This document shows positions 18,195 through 25,809 of a stretch of DNA of 64,000 nt, one piece after another. The DNA comes from Aeromonas veronii bv. veronii (GTDB taxonomy: Bacteria > Pseudomonadota > Gammaproteobacteria > Enterobacterales > Aeromonadaceae): positions 372,001 to 436,000 of the forward strand of contig NZ_CDDK01000018.1 of NCBI RefSeq assembly GCF_000820225.1. The letters run 5' to 3'. The notes under the pieces are model-generated. The model ran no database searches and was not told the origin of the DNA. It worked only from the letters and a program-made list of their open reading frames with translations. The translations under genes were made by a program, and so were the position numbers. The number at the start of each line of letters is the position of its first letter. The first letter of the stretch is position 1.

Positions 18195-18971
18195 TTACAC
18201 AATATGCGCCACCGACTCCAACCAGCGGGGCACTTGTTGCCGATACCACTCCAGATATTGCTGTGCCTGCGGCTTCTCCCTTCTGGTCAGCAGATTGGTG
18301 ACCTCAATAATCAGCCAGCACTTGGCCATGACGAGATGGCGCAGCAACCGGTCGCCAGAGTGCAGCGAACTGTGGCGCTGATAGCGTTCAATGATGGTTT
18401 CATACTCAGCCCGTGAACCCATCCGCGGCACCAGCGGGGCCAGATCGATGGCCGGGCTGCCATAACCAAATCGTTCCCAGTCAAATAACACCAGCTCACC
18501 ATTGTTGCGGGTGCCCCAGTTGCCTTCATTGCTATCTCCCGAAATCAGGCATGACTCCTCGAATAGTTCGTGACCAACTTGCTGGATATGGCGGATCTTC
18601 TCGTTTACCGCTTCCGGCAAGCAGAGTACAGAGAGCGCCTCGTTGGTGTCGACGAGCGACCAGCCGTGAGTTTTCACCGCAAAGTCGGGCTGATAGTTGG
18701 CGTTATGAAGGTTGGCCAGCTGAGCAAAGGTCTGTTCGTTGTGGTGCAGCTGCGTGAGCGTGACCGGATGAGGGATCTGCTCAAGGAACAGGGTCTCCCC
18801 TTCGACCTTGAGCAGGGCAGGAGTGTTGAGCCTGCTTAAATGCAGTGCGGCGCGTTGGTAGAAATGGCGTTCGACAGGCGATGCGCCGCTTTTTCTGATA
18901 CAGGGTTTGCCATCCAGCAGCTGGATATTTACCGAAGCGCCCCCCATTTTCGCCAACTCCTCTTGCGTCAT
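18195..18971 (-). CDS. APH/choline-kinase-like phosphotransferase
   Basis: A 258-residue kinase of the aminoglycoside phosphotransferase/choline kinase fold. The catalytic loop is SCLISGDSNEGNWG: the catalytic Asp and Asn of the usual HGDxxxxN are kept, but His is Ser. The metal-binding DFG-like Asp lies in LVLFDWERFGYGSP. Its substrate might be a small alcohol such as choline or thiamine; I see no evidence for antibiotic modification. It follows the P-loop kinase gene with an 11-bp gap, so the two are probably co-transcribed. Base composition here seems less GC-rich than in the core genes, consistent with an accessory segment. Confidence 0.82.
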   Translation of the reverse strand: MTQEELAKMGGASVNIQLLDGKPCIRKSGASPVERHFYQRAALHLSRLNTPALLKVEGETLFLEQIPHPVTLTQLHHNEQTFAQLANLHNANYQPDFAVKTHGWSLVDTNEALSVLCLPEAVNEKIRHIQQVGHELFEESCLISGDSNEGNWGTRNNGELVLFDWERFGYGSPAIDLAPLVPRMGSRAEYETIIERYQRHSSLHSGDRLLRHLVMAKCWLIIEVTNLLTRREKPQAQQYLEWYRQQVPRWLESVAHIV

Positions 18972-18982
18972 CCTCTACCCCG

Positions 18983-19498
18983 TTAGCTATGAGTGGTCAG
19001 TTGAGTGAGATAGCTATTTACCGCTTCACGAGTCGTGAAATGGTGCTTGTCGTTTGGGAATCGATCAAACAGCTCGCGATGGAAGTGGCGGGAGCTTTTG
19101 CCGGCTCGTTGCCCATATTCCGATGCCCACACCAGCAGTTGTTGAAAGTTCTTTTCCGCTGCCACTGCATCCCGTTGCCTGGCGCTTTGTGACCCGCGCG
19201 ATAGCAGTGAATCCCGGCATACAGACCAGTCGAGATCCAGAGATAGCAAGGTATCGGCGGCATCAAGCAGTTGCTCGACCAGGGCGCCAAATACCCCTTC
19301 GACCACCCATGATGGCTCTTGAGCAAGTGTTTGAATGGCATGATCAATCTCATGCTGGGGCCGTTTTTGGTTAAAGCCGCCCGGTTGCCAGACGATGGTA
19401 TCGAGATTGACCTCGCGGATAGTTAACTGTTCAGCCAATCGAGCCGCCAACCAGCTCTTGCCCGATCCCGAGTTGCCAATAATCAGAATACGTTTCAT
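18983..19498 (-). CDS. P-loop kinase, adenylate-kinase-like (FlaR-type) protein
   Basis: A 171-residue P-loop NTPase with the Walker A motif IIGNSGSGKSWLAARLAE at residues 5-22. Strands and helices follow the pattern of topology-modulation/FlaR-type adenylate kinase relatives: VNLDTIVWQPGG after the first helix, then WVVEGVFGALVEQLLDAADT and the lid region with CRDSLLSRGSQSARQRD. The substrate is unknown. It is upstream of the APH-like kinase on the same strand and downstream of a GNAT gene (21-bp gap). A cluster of one small kinase, one phosphotransferase and several acetyltransferases suggests modification of small molecules. Confidence 0.8.
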   Translation of the reverse strand: MKRILIIGNSGSGKSWLAARLAEQLTIREVNLDTIVWQPGGFNQKRPQHEIDHAIQTLAQEPSWVVEGVFGALVEQLLDAADTLLSLDLDWSVCRDSLLSRGSQSARQRDAVAAEKNFQQLLVWASEYGQRAGKSSRHFHRELFDRFPNDKHHFTTREAVNSYLTQLTTHS

Positions 19499-19519
19499 CT
19501 ATGAGCGCTCTTTATATGC

Positions 19520-20071
19520 CTAATTGGCTGGTGACGAACTTTGTTGCCACTCGCGCTGGAGGATGGCGAACACCACGGTATCCCACCACTGATCTTTGAA
19601 GAAACGGTGTTCGCGAAAATATCCCTCTTGCCTCATGCCCAACGTTTTGCATAACCGTCTCGCAGCGCGATTCCGGCTGATGGTTTCTGCATAGACCCGG
19701 TGTACCGCCAAGGTCCGGAAACCAAAATCCAGCAAGGCATGCGCTGCTTCATTGATTAAGCCATGACCCTGATACTCCCGGGACATGCCGCAGCCCATCG
19801 ATGCCTGATTATTTGCTTCAAGACGCAGGCAGACCGTGCCAATAAATTCCCCAGTCGCTTTGTACTCGATGGCCAATTGATAGGATCTACGAGGGTGTTC
19901 GCTCGCCTGCTCGATAAACAGTCGGGTGAGCTGTCGATATTTATCCGGGTCGCAATCTGACTCGCTGTAAAACCGCTGATACTTGCTCTCTTGCGAGATA
20001 GCGACAAATGCCGCCTCATCAGTTGGCTGCATATCGCGCAGTATAAGATGTGTTGTTTCAAGCTTGAACAT
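19520..20071 (-). CDS. RimJ-type GNAT N-acetyltransferase
   Basis: A 183-residue GNAT of the RimJ/RimL kind: LETTHLILRDMQPTDEAAFVA at the N-terminus, GTVCLRLEANNQASMGCGMS in the middle, and YQGHGLINEAAHALLDFGF as the acetyl-CoA loop with helix, then ISRNRAARRLCKTLGMRQEGYF. The acceptor may be an amine or a protein N-terminus, not determinable here. ATG 20071 is set by AAGGACG in front and the start of homology; a longer frame from 20296 runs through the neighbouring gene and is rejected. It is one of three adjacent GNAT genes on this strand that are too different to be recent copies. Confidence 0.88.
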   Translation of the reverse strand: MFKLETTHLILRDMQPTDEAAFVAISQESKYQRFYSESDCDPDKYRQLTRLFIEQASEHPRRSYQLAIEYKATGEFIGTVCLRLEANNQASMGCGMSREYQGHGLINEAAHALLDFGFRTLAVHRVYAETISRNRAARRLCKTLGMRQEGYFREHRFFKDQWWDTVVFAILQREWQQSSSPAN

Positions 20072-20153
20072 AACGTCCTTGTTAATCGCACCGCTTGTTT
20101 GGTCACAGAATGTGTGGAGGCTGGAAGGTAGAGGTGATGACGCTGGGAGTGGA

Positions 20154-20612
20154 TTAAAAGTAGGTTGGCGGTTCGCCGACATAGCGTGGCAGCCTATGAG
20201 AGAAATGCATGCAATCACCCCCCGGAATGCGCCTATACCCCAGCCTCTCGTAGAAGTGATGGTCGATATCTGCATGGAGGAAGGTGGCGACGGCATCGGG
20301 ACTATCCAGCAGCATGCCTGTCACCCCACGTAGTAGATGAGTGCCAAATCCTTGCCCCCTCATCGCAGGTGTCGTTGCCAGTGAACCTATGCCAAAACAG
20401 CCCTGGCCAAGGCCAAATAGGTCCCGATAGACGATAAGGGAAGAGACGGGCTGATTGCCCACAATAAGGACATACCACACACCGGAGCGGTATTTTTGAC
20501 TGGCGTGGCAGCTCGCCAGATATTCAGTCGGTGACAGTCCTTCGCCCCAAGCATTAAAGCCCATCCAGAAGATGGCATTCAGTTCATCTGGGCTGGCTTT
20601 TCTTGTCTGCAT
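20154..20612 (-). CDS. GNAT N-acetyltransferase
   Basis: A 152-residue GNAT. Characteristic parts are GIGSLATTPAMRGQGFGTHLL (acetyl-CoA loop RGQGFG) and FLHADIDHHFYERLGYRRIPG near the C-terminus. The N-terminus MQTRKASPDELNAIFWMGFNAW is shared with a group of uncharacterised acetyltransferases. It lies 82 bp upstream of the RimJ-type gene and 94 bp downstream of a third GNAT. No attC-like repeat is found in those gaps. Substrate unknown. Confidence 0.85.
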   Translation of the reverse strand: MQTRKASPDELNAIFWMGFNAWGEGLSPTEYLASCHASQKYRSGVWYVLIVGNQPVSSLIVYRDLFGLGQGCFGIGSLATTPAMRGQGFGTHLLRGVTGMLLDSPDAVATFLHADIDHHFYERLGYRRIPGGDCMHFSHRLPRYVGEPPTYF

Positions 20613-20706
20613 CCTGCATTCATCCCTTTACCAGTGTCATGGCGATCGATATGGCTCTCGTTGCTTTCGATGAGATATGGCGACGCTGAATTGATCCCCC
20701 CAACAT

Positions 20707-21186
20707 TTATCTCCATGGCGCTACAGGCTGCTGAGGGTAGACCAGTTCAAGGTAGAGTCGCAGCATATCCTTGTGCTGGATGCCGTGCTCCATCAGGGGC
20801 TCCGGGTAGTGGATAAGAAAGTGATCCTTGACAACGCCATCCACACGAAAGCCGTGGCGCTGGTAATAGGTGAGCTGGTGGCCGAAGCTGCCGGTGCCGA
20901 GCTCAACGCGGCATACCCCTTTCCCGGCCAGGCCCGTCAGCACGAAGCGCAGCAGGCCGGAGCCGATGCCTTGCTGCTGGCGATTGGGGGCAACGGCGAT
21001 ATTGAAGATCTCGGCTGTTTGCTCCCCCACCAGACCCGCCACACAGGCGCCCACTACCTCGTTGCCCGCCAGGGCGGCAAAGCCCCAGGCGCCGGGCAGA
21101 TAGGCGGCGATGCTCTGCTCTGCGGGATCGGCCTCCAGCAGCAGCGCCAGCGGCAGTTGACCGGGGGCCATCTCGACAAACTTCAT
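20707..21186 (-). CDS. GNAT N-acetyltransferase
   Basis: A 159-residue GNAT with the acetyl-CoA motif IFNIAVAPNRQQQGIGSGLLRF at about residues 60-81 and the typical strand RVELGTGSFGHQLTYYQRHGF. The C-terminal HYPEPLMEHGIQHKDMLRLYL is close to a YjdJ/YhfO-like group that I cannot name exactly. It sits between a zinc-ribbon gene and another GNAT, all on minus with modest gaps. Substrate unknown. No sign of truncation. Confidence 0.87.
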   Translation of the reverse strand: MKFVEMAPGQLPLALLLEADPAEQSIAAYLPGAWGFAALAGNEVVGACVAGLVGEQTAEIFNIAVAPNRQQQGIGSGLLRFVLTGLAGKGVCRVELGTGSFGHQLTYYQRHGFRVDGVVKDHFLIHYPEPLMEHGIQHKDMLRLYLELVYPQQPVAPWR

Positions 21187-21249
21187 CTTTATCGCGCTTT
21201 TATCTTGCTTTGTGCTGGTGATTGTCCGGGGCGCACCGCCCTCTAAGCC

Positions 21250-21513
21250 TCAATATTCCAGAAACTTCTCTCCGCAACGTTCGCAGACCAGATGTTTTAC
21301 ATGGGTGGCCTGATAGGCGAGGGTCTGGCCGAATACCGCATTGGTCAGGCTGCTGGAGCGAAAGGCTTGCCAGAAGGCTTTGCGCGGGTCTTTGGGCATC
21401 ACATCCTGGCTGTGATCCCGTGGCACCAGCACCACGATATGGCGGGTACGTTCGCCGCATTGGTCACAGCGATGGATTTCACTCGGCGGATTCTGGTCGT
21501 GCGGGTTGCTCAT
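21250..21513 (-). CDS. Small zinc-ribbon protein
   Basis: An 87-residue protein with two CxxC knuckles 58 residues apart: HRCDQCGERTRH near residue 16 and LVCERCGEKFLEY at the C-terminus. This is a classical zinc ribbon layout, and the protein has no other domain. The middle (KDPRKAFWQAFRSSSLTNAV) is amphipathic. It could bind nucleic acid or a protein partner. I do not recognise a family name. ATG 21513 is the only plausible start. It lies 63 bp upstream of a GNAT gene on the same strand. Confidence 0.75.
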   Translation of the reverse strand: MSNPHDQNPPSEIHRCDQCGERTRHIVVLVPRDHSQDVMPKDPRKAFWQAFRSSSLTNAVFGQTLAYQATHVKHLVCERCGEKFLEY

Positions 21514-21651
21514 AAAGAGGCTCGTGAAGAGAGGGAGACACCCATCATATATCTCTCCACTTGGCTCTCAATCTCTCCTTGCCGGCGCAGTGAGCAGCCT
21601 CACGTTTTGGCGTGCTGTTGGCTAGCAGAAGGAGTGAATTATCAAGGCGCG

Positions 21652-21676
21652 GGCGTGAGCCCCCGCCGTAATATAA
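21652..21676 (-). terminator. Hairpin after the BRCT gene
   Basis: The near-perfect repeat GGCGGGGGC / GCCCGCGCC lies just after the BRCT stop on minus, followed by TTGATAATT. It is a plausible but weak intrinsic terminator. The gap to the zinc-ribbon gene (about 165 bp) holds nothing else that I can support. Confidence 0.5.
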
Positions 21677-21679
21677 GGT

Positions 21680-22591
21680 TCAAGCCGACTCGTGCAGAGT
21701 GTTGGCATGGGCAAGCCAGGCTTCTTCGGTGACGATACGTACCGAGTGTCCTTTCTCCTGCAACAACATGGCCTTTTCGATTTTTCTGCCGTATGAGGAG
21801 AAGCGCCAATCCCGCGAACTGAGCTCACCGATGATGAGGTAATCAAGTTTCTGGGTGACAGAATCTTGGGGAGTTGCCCCCAACAGCAAGGCTGTTTCCT
21901 CGCACTGTCGGCGTGTACCGGAAAGAAACATGCCGGTGAAGCAAACAGTACAGTCATATAGGGTATCTATTTCGGAGTTACTGATGGCCAACTTGGTTGC
22001 CATACCCGTGACAGCCCCCTGCTCGAAGGGATTGCCGATAAACAACATCAATTGTTGCTGCAACTCCTCTCTCTCTTCGGCAGTAATAATGCCATCCAAC
22101 AGGATACGCTCCACTGTCTGATACAGCTGTTTTCCGGGATAGTGGGCCCTCAGCATGCTGTTTTGTTTCATCCACCAACTCAGGTAATGGATCTCGTCAT
22201 CGGACAGCTGTTGATCTCCCATCAACCCCTGACAGAGCCCCTCGAGTAATAGCTTGTCTGATTCCTCTGAATAGAAGTCGACACCCGGTAAATGACGATA
22301 TGTTTCCATCAGACGGGGAAGCGCACTCATAAGGTGGACTTTTTCTTCTTCACACAACTTACCGTCTTGCAGCACATTAGCGACCATTTCTCGTAGCTCA
22401 CGAAAGATCCAGCCGTTGAGGCTGGCACTCTCTTTGAGCCAAGTATCCAGATAAAGGATCTCCTGCTCATCGATGAGACTGTCTGCGATTATGCCATCCA
22501 AGATCCCCATCAGATTATTCAACTGCTTGTCGCGGTTGCGTGCTGCATTGTAGTTAGCGACTGGCTGGCCATGACGATTCAATTCACCCAT
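21680..22591 (-). CDS. BRCT-domain protein with repeated helical (TerB-like) domains
   Basis: A 303-residue protein of unknown function. The C-terminal third (about 208-300) is a BRCT domain: YDCTVCFTGMFLSGTRRQCE, ATPQDSVTQKLDYLIIGE, and WRFSSYGRKIEKAMLLQEKG resemble the BRCT of NAD-dependent DNA ligase. The N-terminal 190 residues hold two related helical units, each with a short acidic loop: LDGIIADSLIDEQEILYLDTWL and LLDGIITAEEREELQQQL, with further such loops at VLQDGKLCEEE and LMGDQQLSDDE. These recall TerB or EF-hand-like acidic loops, though no canonical DxDxDG is present. A DNA-end, phosphopeptide or metal-dependent sensing role is possible. It heads the accessory gene run, with MalI downstream on its other side. 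Confidence 0.75.
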   Translation of the reverse strand: MGELNRHGQPVANYNAARNRDKQLNNLMGILDGIIADSLIDEQEILYLDTWLKESASLNGWIFRELREMVANVLQDGKLCEEEKVHLMSALPRLMETYRHLPGVDFYSEESDKLLLEGLCQGLMGDQQLSDDEIHYLSWWMKQNSMLRAHYPGKQLYQTVERILLDGIITAEEREELQQQLMLFIGNPFEQGAVTGMATKLAISNSEIDTLYDCTVCFTGMFLSGTRRQCEETALLLGATPQDSVTQKLDYLIIGELSSRDWRFSSYGRKIEKAMLLQEKGHSVRIVTEEAWLAHANTLHESA

Positions 22592-22831
22592 TGCATGATC
22601 CCTTGCTGGTTACAAAGAGAGTGGGAACTACCCGTAGAGATATGGCTCGCTGCGGGTGAACCTAATGACCTCATCATATAAAAGATGGCTTCAATCAGGC
22701 CAGAAGACTTGTCTGCCATTCGTCACGCATGTGAGCTTTGTCGAGAAATGGTTCCCAAGAAGATTGGAGATAAATGTCCATGCTTGCCGGGTGGCGGGCC
22801 AACTCATGTTCATCTAGTAAATGGCGGGAGC
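22592..22831. other. Intergenic region without a supported gene
   Basis: 240 bp between the malI stop and the BRCT start. It should contain the BRCT gene promoter on minus. I see no clear terminator for malI, no RNA structure and no repeat. Confidence 0.4.
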
Positions 22832-23890
22832 TCAGGCCGACTCCCGCTTTTGCAGATTGGGGGTGATGATATGGCGGTTGGGGGCGAGCTCGGGTTGCTG
22901 CATCCTGGTCAGCAGTCGTTTTGCCGCCTGACGGCCGATTTCGCGGGCCGGTGAGCTGACAAAGGTGAGGGCGGGGGAGGTGAGTTCGGCCTCCGCCACA
23001 TCGTCAAAGCCGAGCAGGGCCACCTGCTGGCCGATGTAGTTGTCCTTGCCCACGGTGCGGCCGCTCGCCTCGACACCATAGATGGCGCCGAGCGCCACCT
23101 CGGGGTAGTGGCAGAGCACGGCGGTCACCTTGGGGTGCTGGTGCAGCAGCTGGGCGATGGTGTCGGCAGCGCTGCGCTGGGTGCGCTCGCACTCCAGTAC
23201 CCACTCCGGTTTGAAGGGCAGGCCATATTGCAACAGGCTGGCGCAGTAGCCACCGATGCGCTCGGCGCGGGTGAGGGAGTCGGCTCGCCCGCCGACGTAG
23301 GCGATATGGCGGTGGCCCTGCTCGATAAGGTAGGTGGTGGCCTGCTTGGCGGCGTGGGTGTTGTCGGGGCCGATAAAGTCGACGTCATCACGATAGTAGG
23401 AACGGGCGGCGCACACCACCGGCAGCTCGGAGTCGATCAGGGTCTCCAGCGTCTTGGCCGCCGCGCCGCGCACCGGATTGAAGATGATGCCCGCCACCCC
23501 TTGGCGTGACAGGGAGTGGATGCTCTGCTGCAGCCGCTCCGGGCTGTGGCCGCACTGGGTCAGAAACAGCAGATAGCCCTGCTGCTCCAGCACCTCGCTC
23601 ACCCCGGCGGTCACCTCGGTATAGAAGGGGTCGGTGATGTCGCGCAGGATCAGCCCCACCAGATTGGACTGCTGGCTGCGCAGGTTGGCGGCGGCGCTGT
23701 TGGGCACATAGTCGAGCTCTTTTATCGCCTGTTGCACCCGCTCGGCGGTGGCCGGGGAGATACGTCCCTTGCCGTTGAGCACCATGGAGACGGTGGTGAC
23801 CGACACTCCCGCCCGCTGGGCGACATCGGTGATCTTGGTGGCTTTGGCAGAGAGGGATTTGGGCGACATAGGGTGAACGGACGATGGCAT
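22832..23890 (-). CDS. malI: MalI, LacI-family repressor of malX-malY
   Basis: MalI represses the divergent malX-malY genes in E. coli. The helix-turn-helix is KITDVAQRAGVSVTTVSMVLNGKGRIS at about residues 19-45, with the LacI-type hinge YVPNSAAANLRSQQSNLVGLI. The ligand-binding domain follows to residue 352. It is divergent from malX, and the spacer holds a palindrome identical to the E. coli MalI operator core. Start ATG 23890 lacks a clear ribosome site; Met8 (MSPKSLSAKATK) is an alternative. The E. coli inducer is unknown. Confidence 0.94.
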   Translation of the reverse strand: MPSSVHPMSPKSLSAKATKITDVAQRAGVSVTTVSMVLNGKGRISPATAERVQQAIKELDYVPNSAAANLRSQQSNLVGLILRDITDPFYTEVTAGVSEVLEQQGYLLFLTQCGHSPERLQQSIHSLSRQGVAGIIFNPVRGAAAKTLETLIDSELPVVCAARSYYRDDVDFIGPDNTHAAKQATTYLIEQGHRHIAYVGGRADSLTRAERIGGYCASLLQYGLPFKPEWVLECERTQRSAADTIAQLLHQHPKVTAVLCHYPEVALGAIYGVEASGRTVGKDNYIGQQVALLGFDDVAEAELTSPALTFVSSPAREIGRQAAKRLLTRMQQPELAPNRHIITPNLQKRESA

Positions 23891-23929
23891 GTTGAGAGCG
23901 AGGCCCCAGCATACCTGCTCAGATGCTCA

Positions 23930-23946
23930 AGTGAAACGTTACATCA
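23930..23946. promoter_or_regulatory. Candidate second MalI operator, by malI
   Basis: GTGAAACGTTACATCAC shares the AAACGTT centre with the main MalI operator 100 bp away and lies just upstream of malI. The palindrome is imperfect. By analogy with E. coli it may mediate autoregulation. Confidence 0.5.
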
Positions 23947-24029
23947 CCATTGGGCCGATCCGGCTCACAAATTTGGAACCTGCTGCCAGCCAGCCCCCTT
24001 ATTCTGTGATCCTGTCGGCACTTGTAAGT

Positions 24030-24047
24030 TGATAAAACGTTTTATCA
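24030..24047. promoter_or_regulatory. MalI operator upstream of malX
   Basis: TGATAAAACGTTTTATCA is a perfect 18-bp palindrome. Its core matches the known E. coli MalI operator. It lies about 105 bp before the malX start, in the malI-malX spacer. TGTGATCC at 24006-24013 could be a CRP half-site, but the second half is poor. Confidence 0.88.
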
Positions 24048-24150
24048 TCCGGCAAAACCTGATGCTGACCCGCGCCTCTGCTTCGAGATTGCTACGAGCA
24101 GCCACGGGGAAAGCCGCAGATATTGCTGTCTATTCACAAGGAGCCGTTTC

Positions 24151-25722
24151 ATGGCCAAGCCTCAAGCCAAATCCACCATCTGGGAGTTCCTGCAGAGCCT
24201 CGGCAAGACCTTTATGTTGCCGGTCGCCCTGCTGGCCTTCTCGGGCATCCTGCTCGGTGTCGGCAGCTCGCTCACCAGCGATGCGGTCAAGCAGAGCATG
24301 CCTTTCCTCGACAATACCGTGCTGCAACTGCTGTTCCTCTGGATGACCAAGGTGGGGCTGGTGGCCTTTATCTATCTGCCGGTGATGTTTGCGGTGGCCA
24401 TTCCGCTCGGGCTGGCGCGAGAAGAGAAGGGGGTCGCGGCCTTTGCCGGTTTCGTCGGCTATGCGGCGCTCAACCTCTCCATCAACTTCTACCTCACCGT
24501 GGCCAACGTCATCGGTGACGCGGCGGCGGAGAAGGCCTACGGGGTGAAATCGATCCTCGGTATCAGCTCCATCGACACCGGGATTCTGGGGGCCATCATC
24601 GTCGGGGTGATTGTCGCCAAGTTGCACGCCCGTTTCTACACCTACAAGATGCCCGATGCGCTCGCCTTCTTCGGCGGTGCCCGCTTCGTGCCCATCATTA
24701 CCGCACTGGTGCTGGGTGTAGTCGGTCTGGTCGTGCCATTTGTCTGGCCCTGGTTTGCTGCTGGTATCAACGGCATCGGGGCGCTCATCTCCCACGCCGG
24801 TCCCTTCGGCCCCTTCCTGTTCGGTACCGGTGAGCGTCTGCTGCTGCCACTCGGTCTGCACCATATTCTGGTGGCGCTCATTCGCTTTACCGAAGCGGGC
24901 GGCACCCAGCTGGTATGCGGTCACGAGGTGAGCGGCGCCCTCAATATCTTCTACGCCGAGCTCTCTTGCGCCGACACTTCCGGCTTCTCTGTTTCTGCCA
25001 CCTCCTTCCTCTCTCAGGGCAAGATGCCTGCCTTCCTCGGCGGCCTGCCGGGTGCGGCGCTCGCCATGTATCACTGCGCCCGTCCGGAAAATCGTGGCAA
25101 GATTAAGGCACTGCTGGTCTCCGGCGTGGTGGCCTGCGTCATCGGCGGCATCACCGAGCCACTGGAGTTCCTGTTCCTGTTCGTGGCGCCGGTGCTCTAC
25201 GTCATTCACGCCATCCTGACGGGTCTGGGCTTTATGACCATGGGGCTGCTCGGCGTCACCATCGGCAACACTGACGGCAACCTCATCGATTTTCTGGTGT
25301 TCGGCGTGCTGCAAGGCACCGCCACCAAGTGGTATCTGGTGCCGGTCGCGGCCGCTATCTGGTTTGCCATCTACTACAGCGTGTTCCGCTTCGCCATCGT
25401 GCGCTTTAACCTGAAAACCCCGGGCCGCGAAATTGAAACCAGCGAGACTGCCCAGCCCGCAGGCAAGAAGGCAGGCAACAGCGGTTACAACGGTGAAATC
25501 ATCCTTAACGCACTTGGCGGCGCCGATAACATTCTGGCGCTCGATAACTGCATCACCCGCCTGCGGATGTCGGTGCAGGACATGAGCCGGGTCGATGACA
25601 AGGTATTGAAAGCGAACGGTGCCATCGGGGTGATCAAGCTCGATGAGCACAACCTGCAGGTGGTGATCGGCCCGCAGGTACATCTGGTGAAAAACCAGCT
25701 GCAGAGCCTGATGGGGGCCTGA
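24151..25722 (+). CDS. malX: MalX, PTS maltose/glucose-specific EIICB
   Basis: MalX is a glucose-family PTS permease. Residues 1-420 are EIIC with around ten membrane segments, including FMLPVALLAFSGILLGVGSS and the signature VIGGITEPLEFLFLF near residue 330. Residues about 440-523 are EIIB with phospho-Cys467 in ALDNCITRLRMSVQD. There is no EIIA domain, so phosphate would come from EIIA-Glc (Crr), encoded elsewhere. The start has AAGGAG at the right distance. The order malI (divergent), malX, malY is as in E. coli, where the pair is implicated in an endogenous mal-system effect. Length is the family norm. Confidence 0.95.
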   Translation: MAKPQAKSTIWEFLQSLGKTFMLPVALLAFSGILLGVGSSLTSDAVKQSMPFLDNTVLQLLFLWMTKVGLVAFIYLPVMFAVAIPLGLAREEKGVAAFAGFVGYAALNLSINFYLTVANVIGDAAAEKAYGVKSILGISSIDTGILGAIIVGVIVAKLHARFYTYKMPDALAFFGGARFVPIITALVLGVVGLVVPFVWPWFAAGINGIGALISHAGPFGPFLFGTGERLLLPLGLHHILVALIRFTEAGGTQLVCGHEVSGALNIFYAELSCADTSGFSVSATSFLSQGKMPAFLGGLPGAALAMYHCARPENRGKIKALLVSGVVACVIGGITEPLEFLFLFVAPVLYVIHAILTGLGFMTMGLLGVTIGNTDGNLIDFLVFGVLQGTATKWYLVPVAAAIWFAIYYSVFRFAIVRFNLKTPGREIETSETAQPAGKKAGNSGYNGEIILNALGGADNILALDNCITRLRMSVQDMSRVDDKVLKANGAIGVIKLDEHNLQVVIGPQVHLVKNQLQSLMGA

Positions 25723-25809
25723 ACCGGCCAATAAGATCCGAACGGGGGGCGCAAGCCTCCCTTGTTTGCCTCTCCCAATATGTCTCCTGTTTATGGAGGG
25801 AGAAACTTC

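Noticed and set aside
19520..21679. Integron cassette array suggested by adjacent GNAT genes
   Set aside because: Gaps lack attC-like inverted repeats and no integrase is present.
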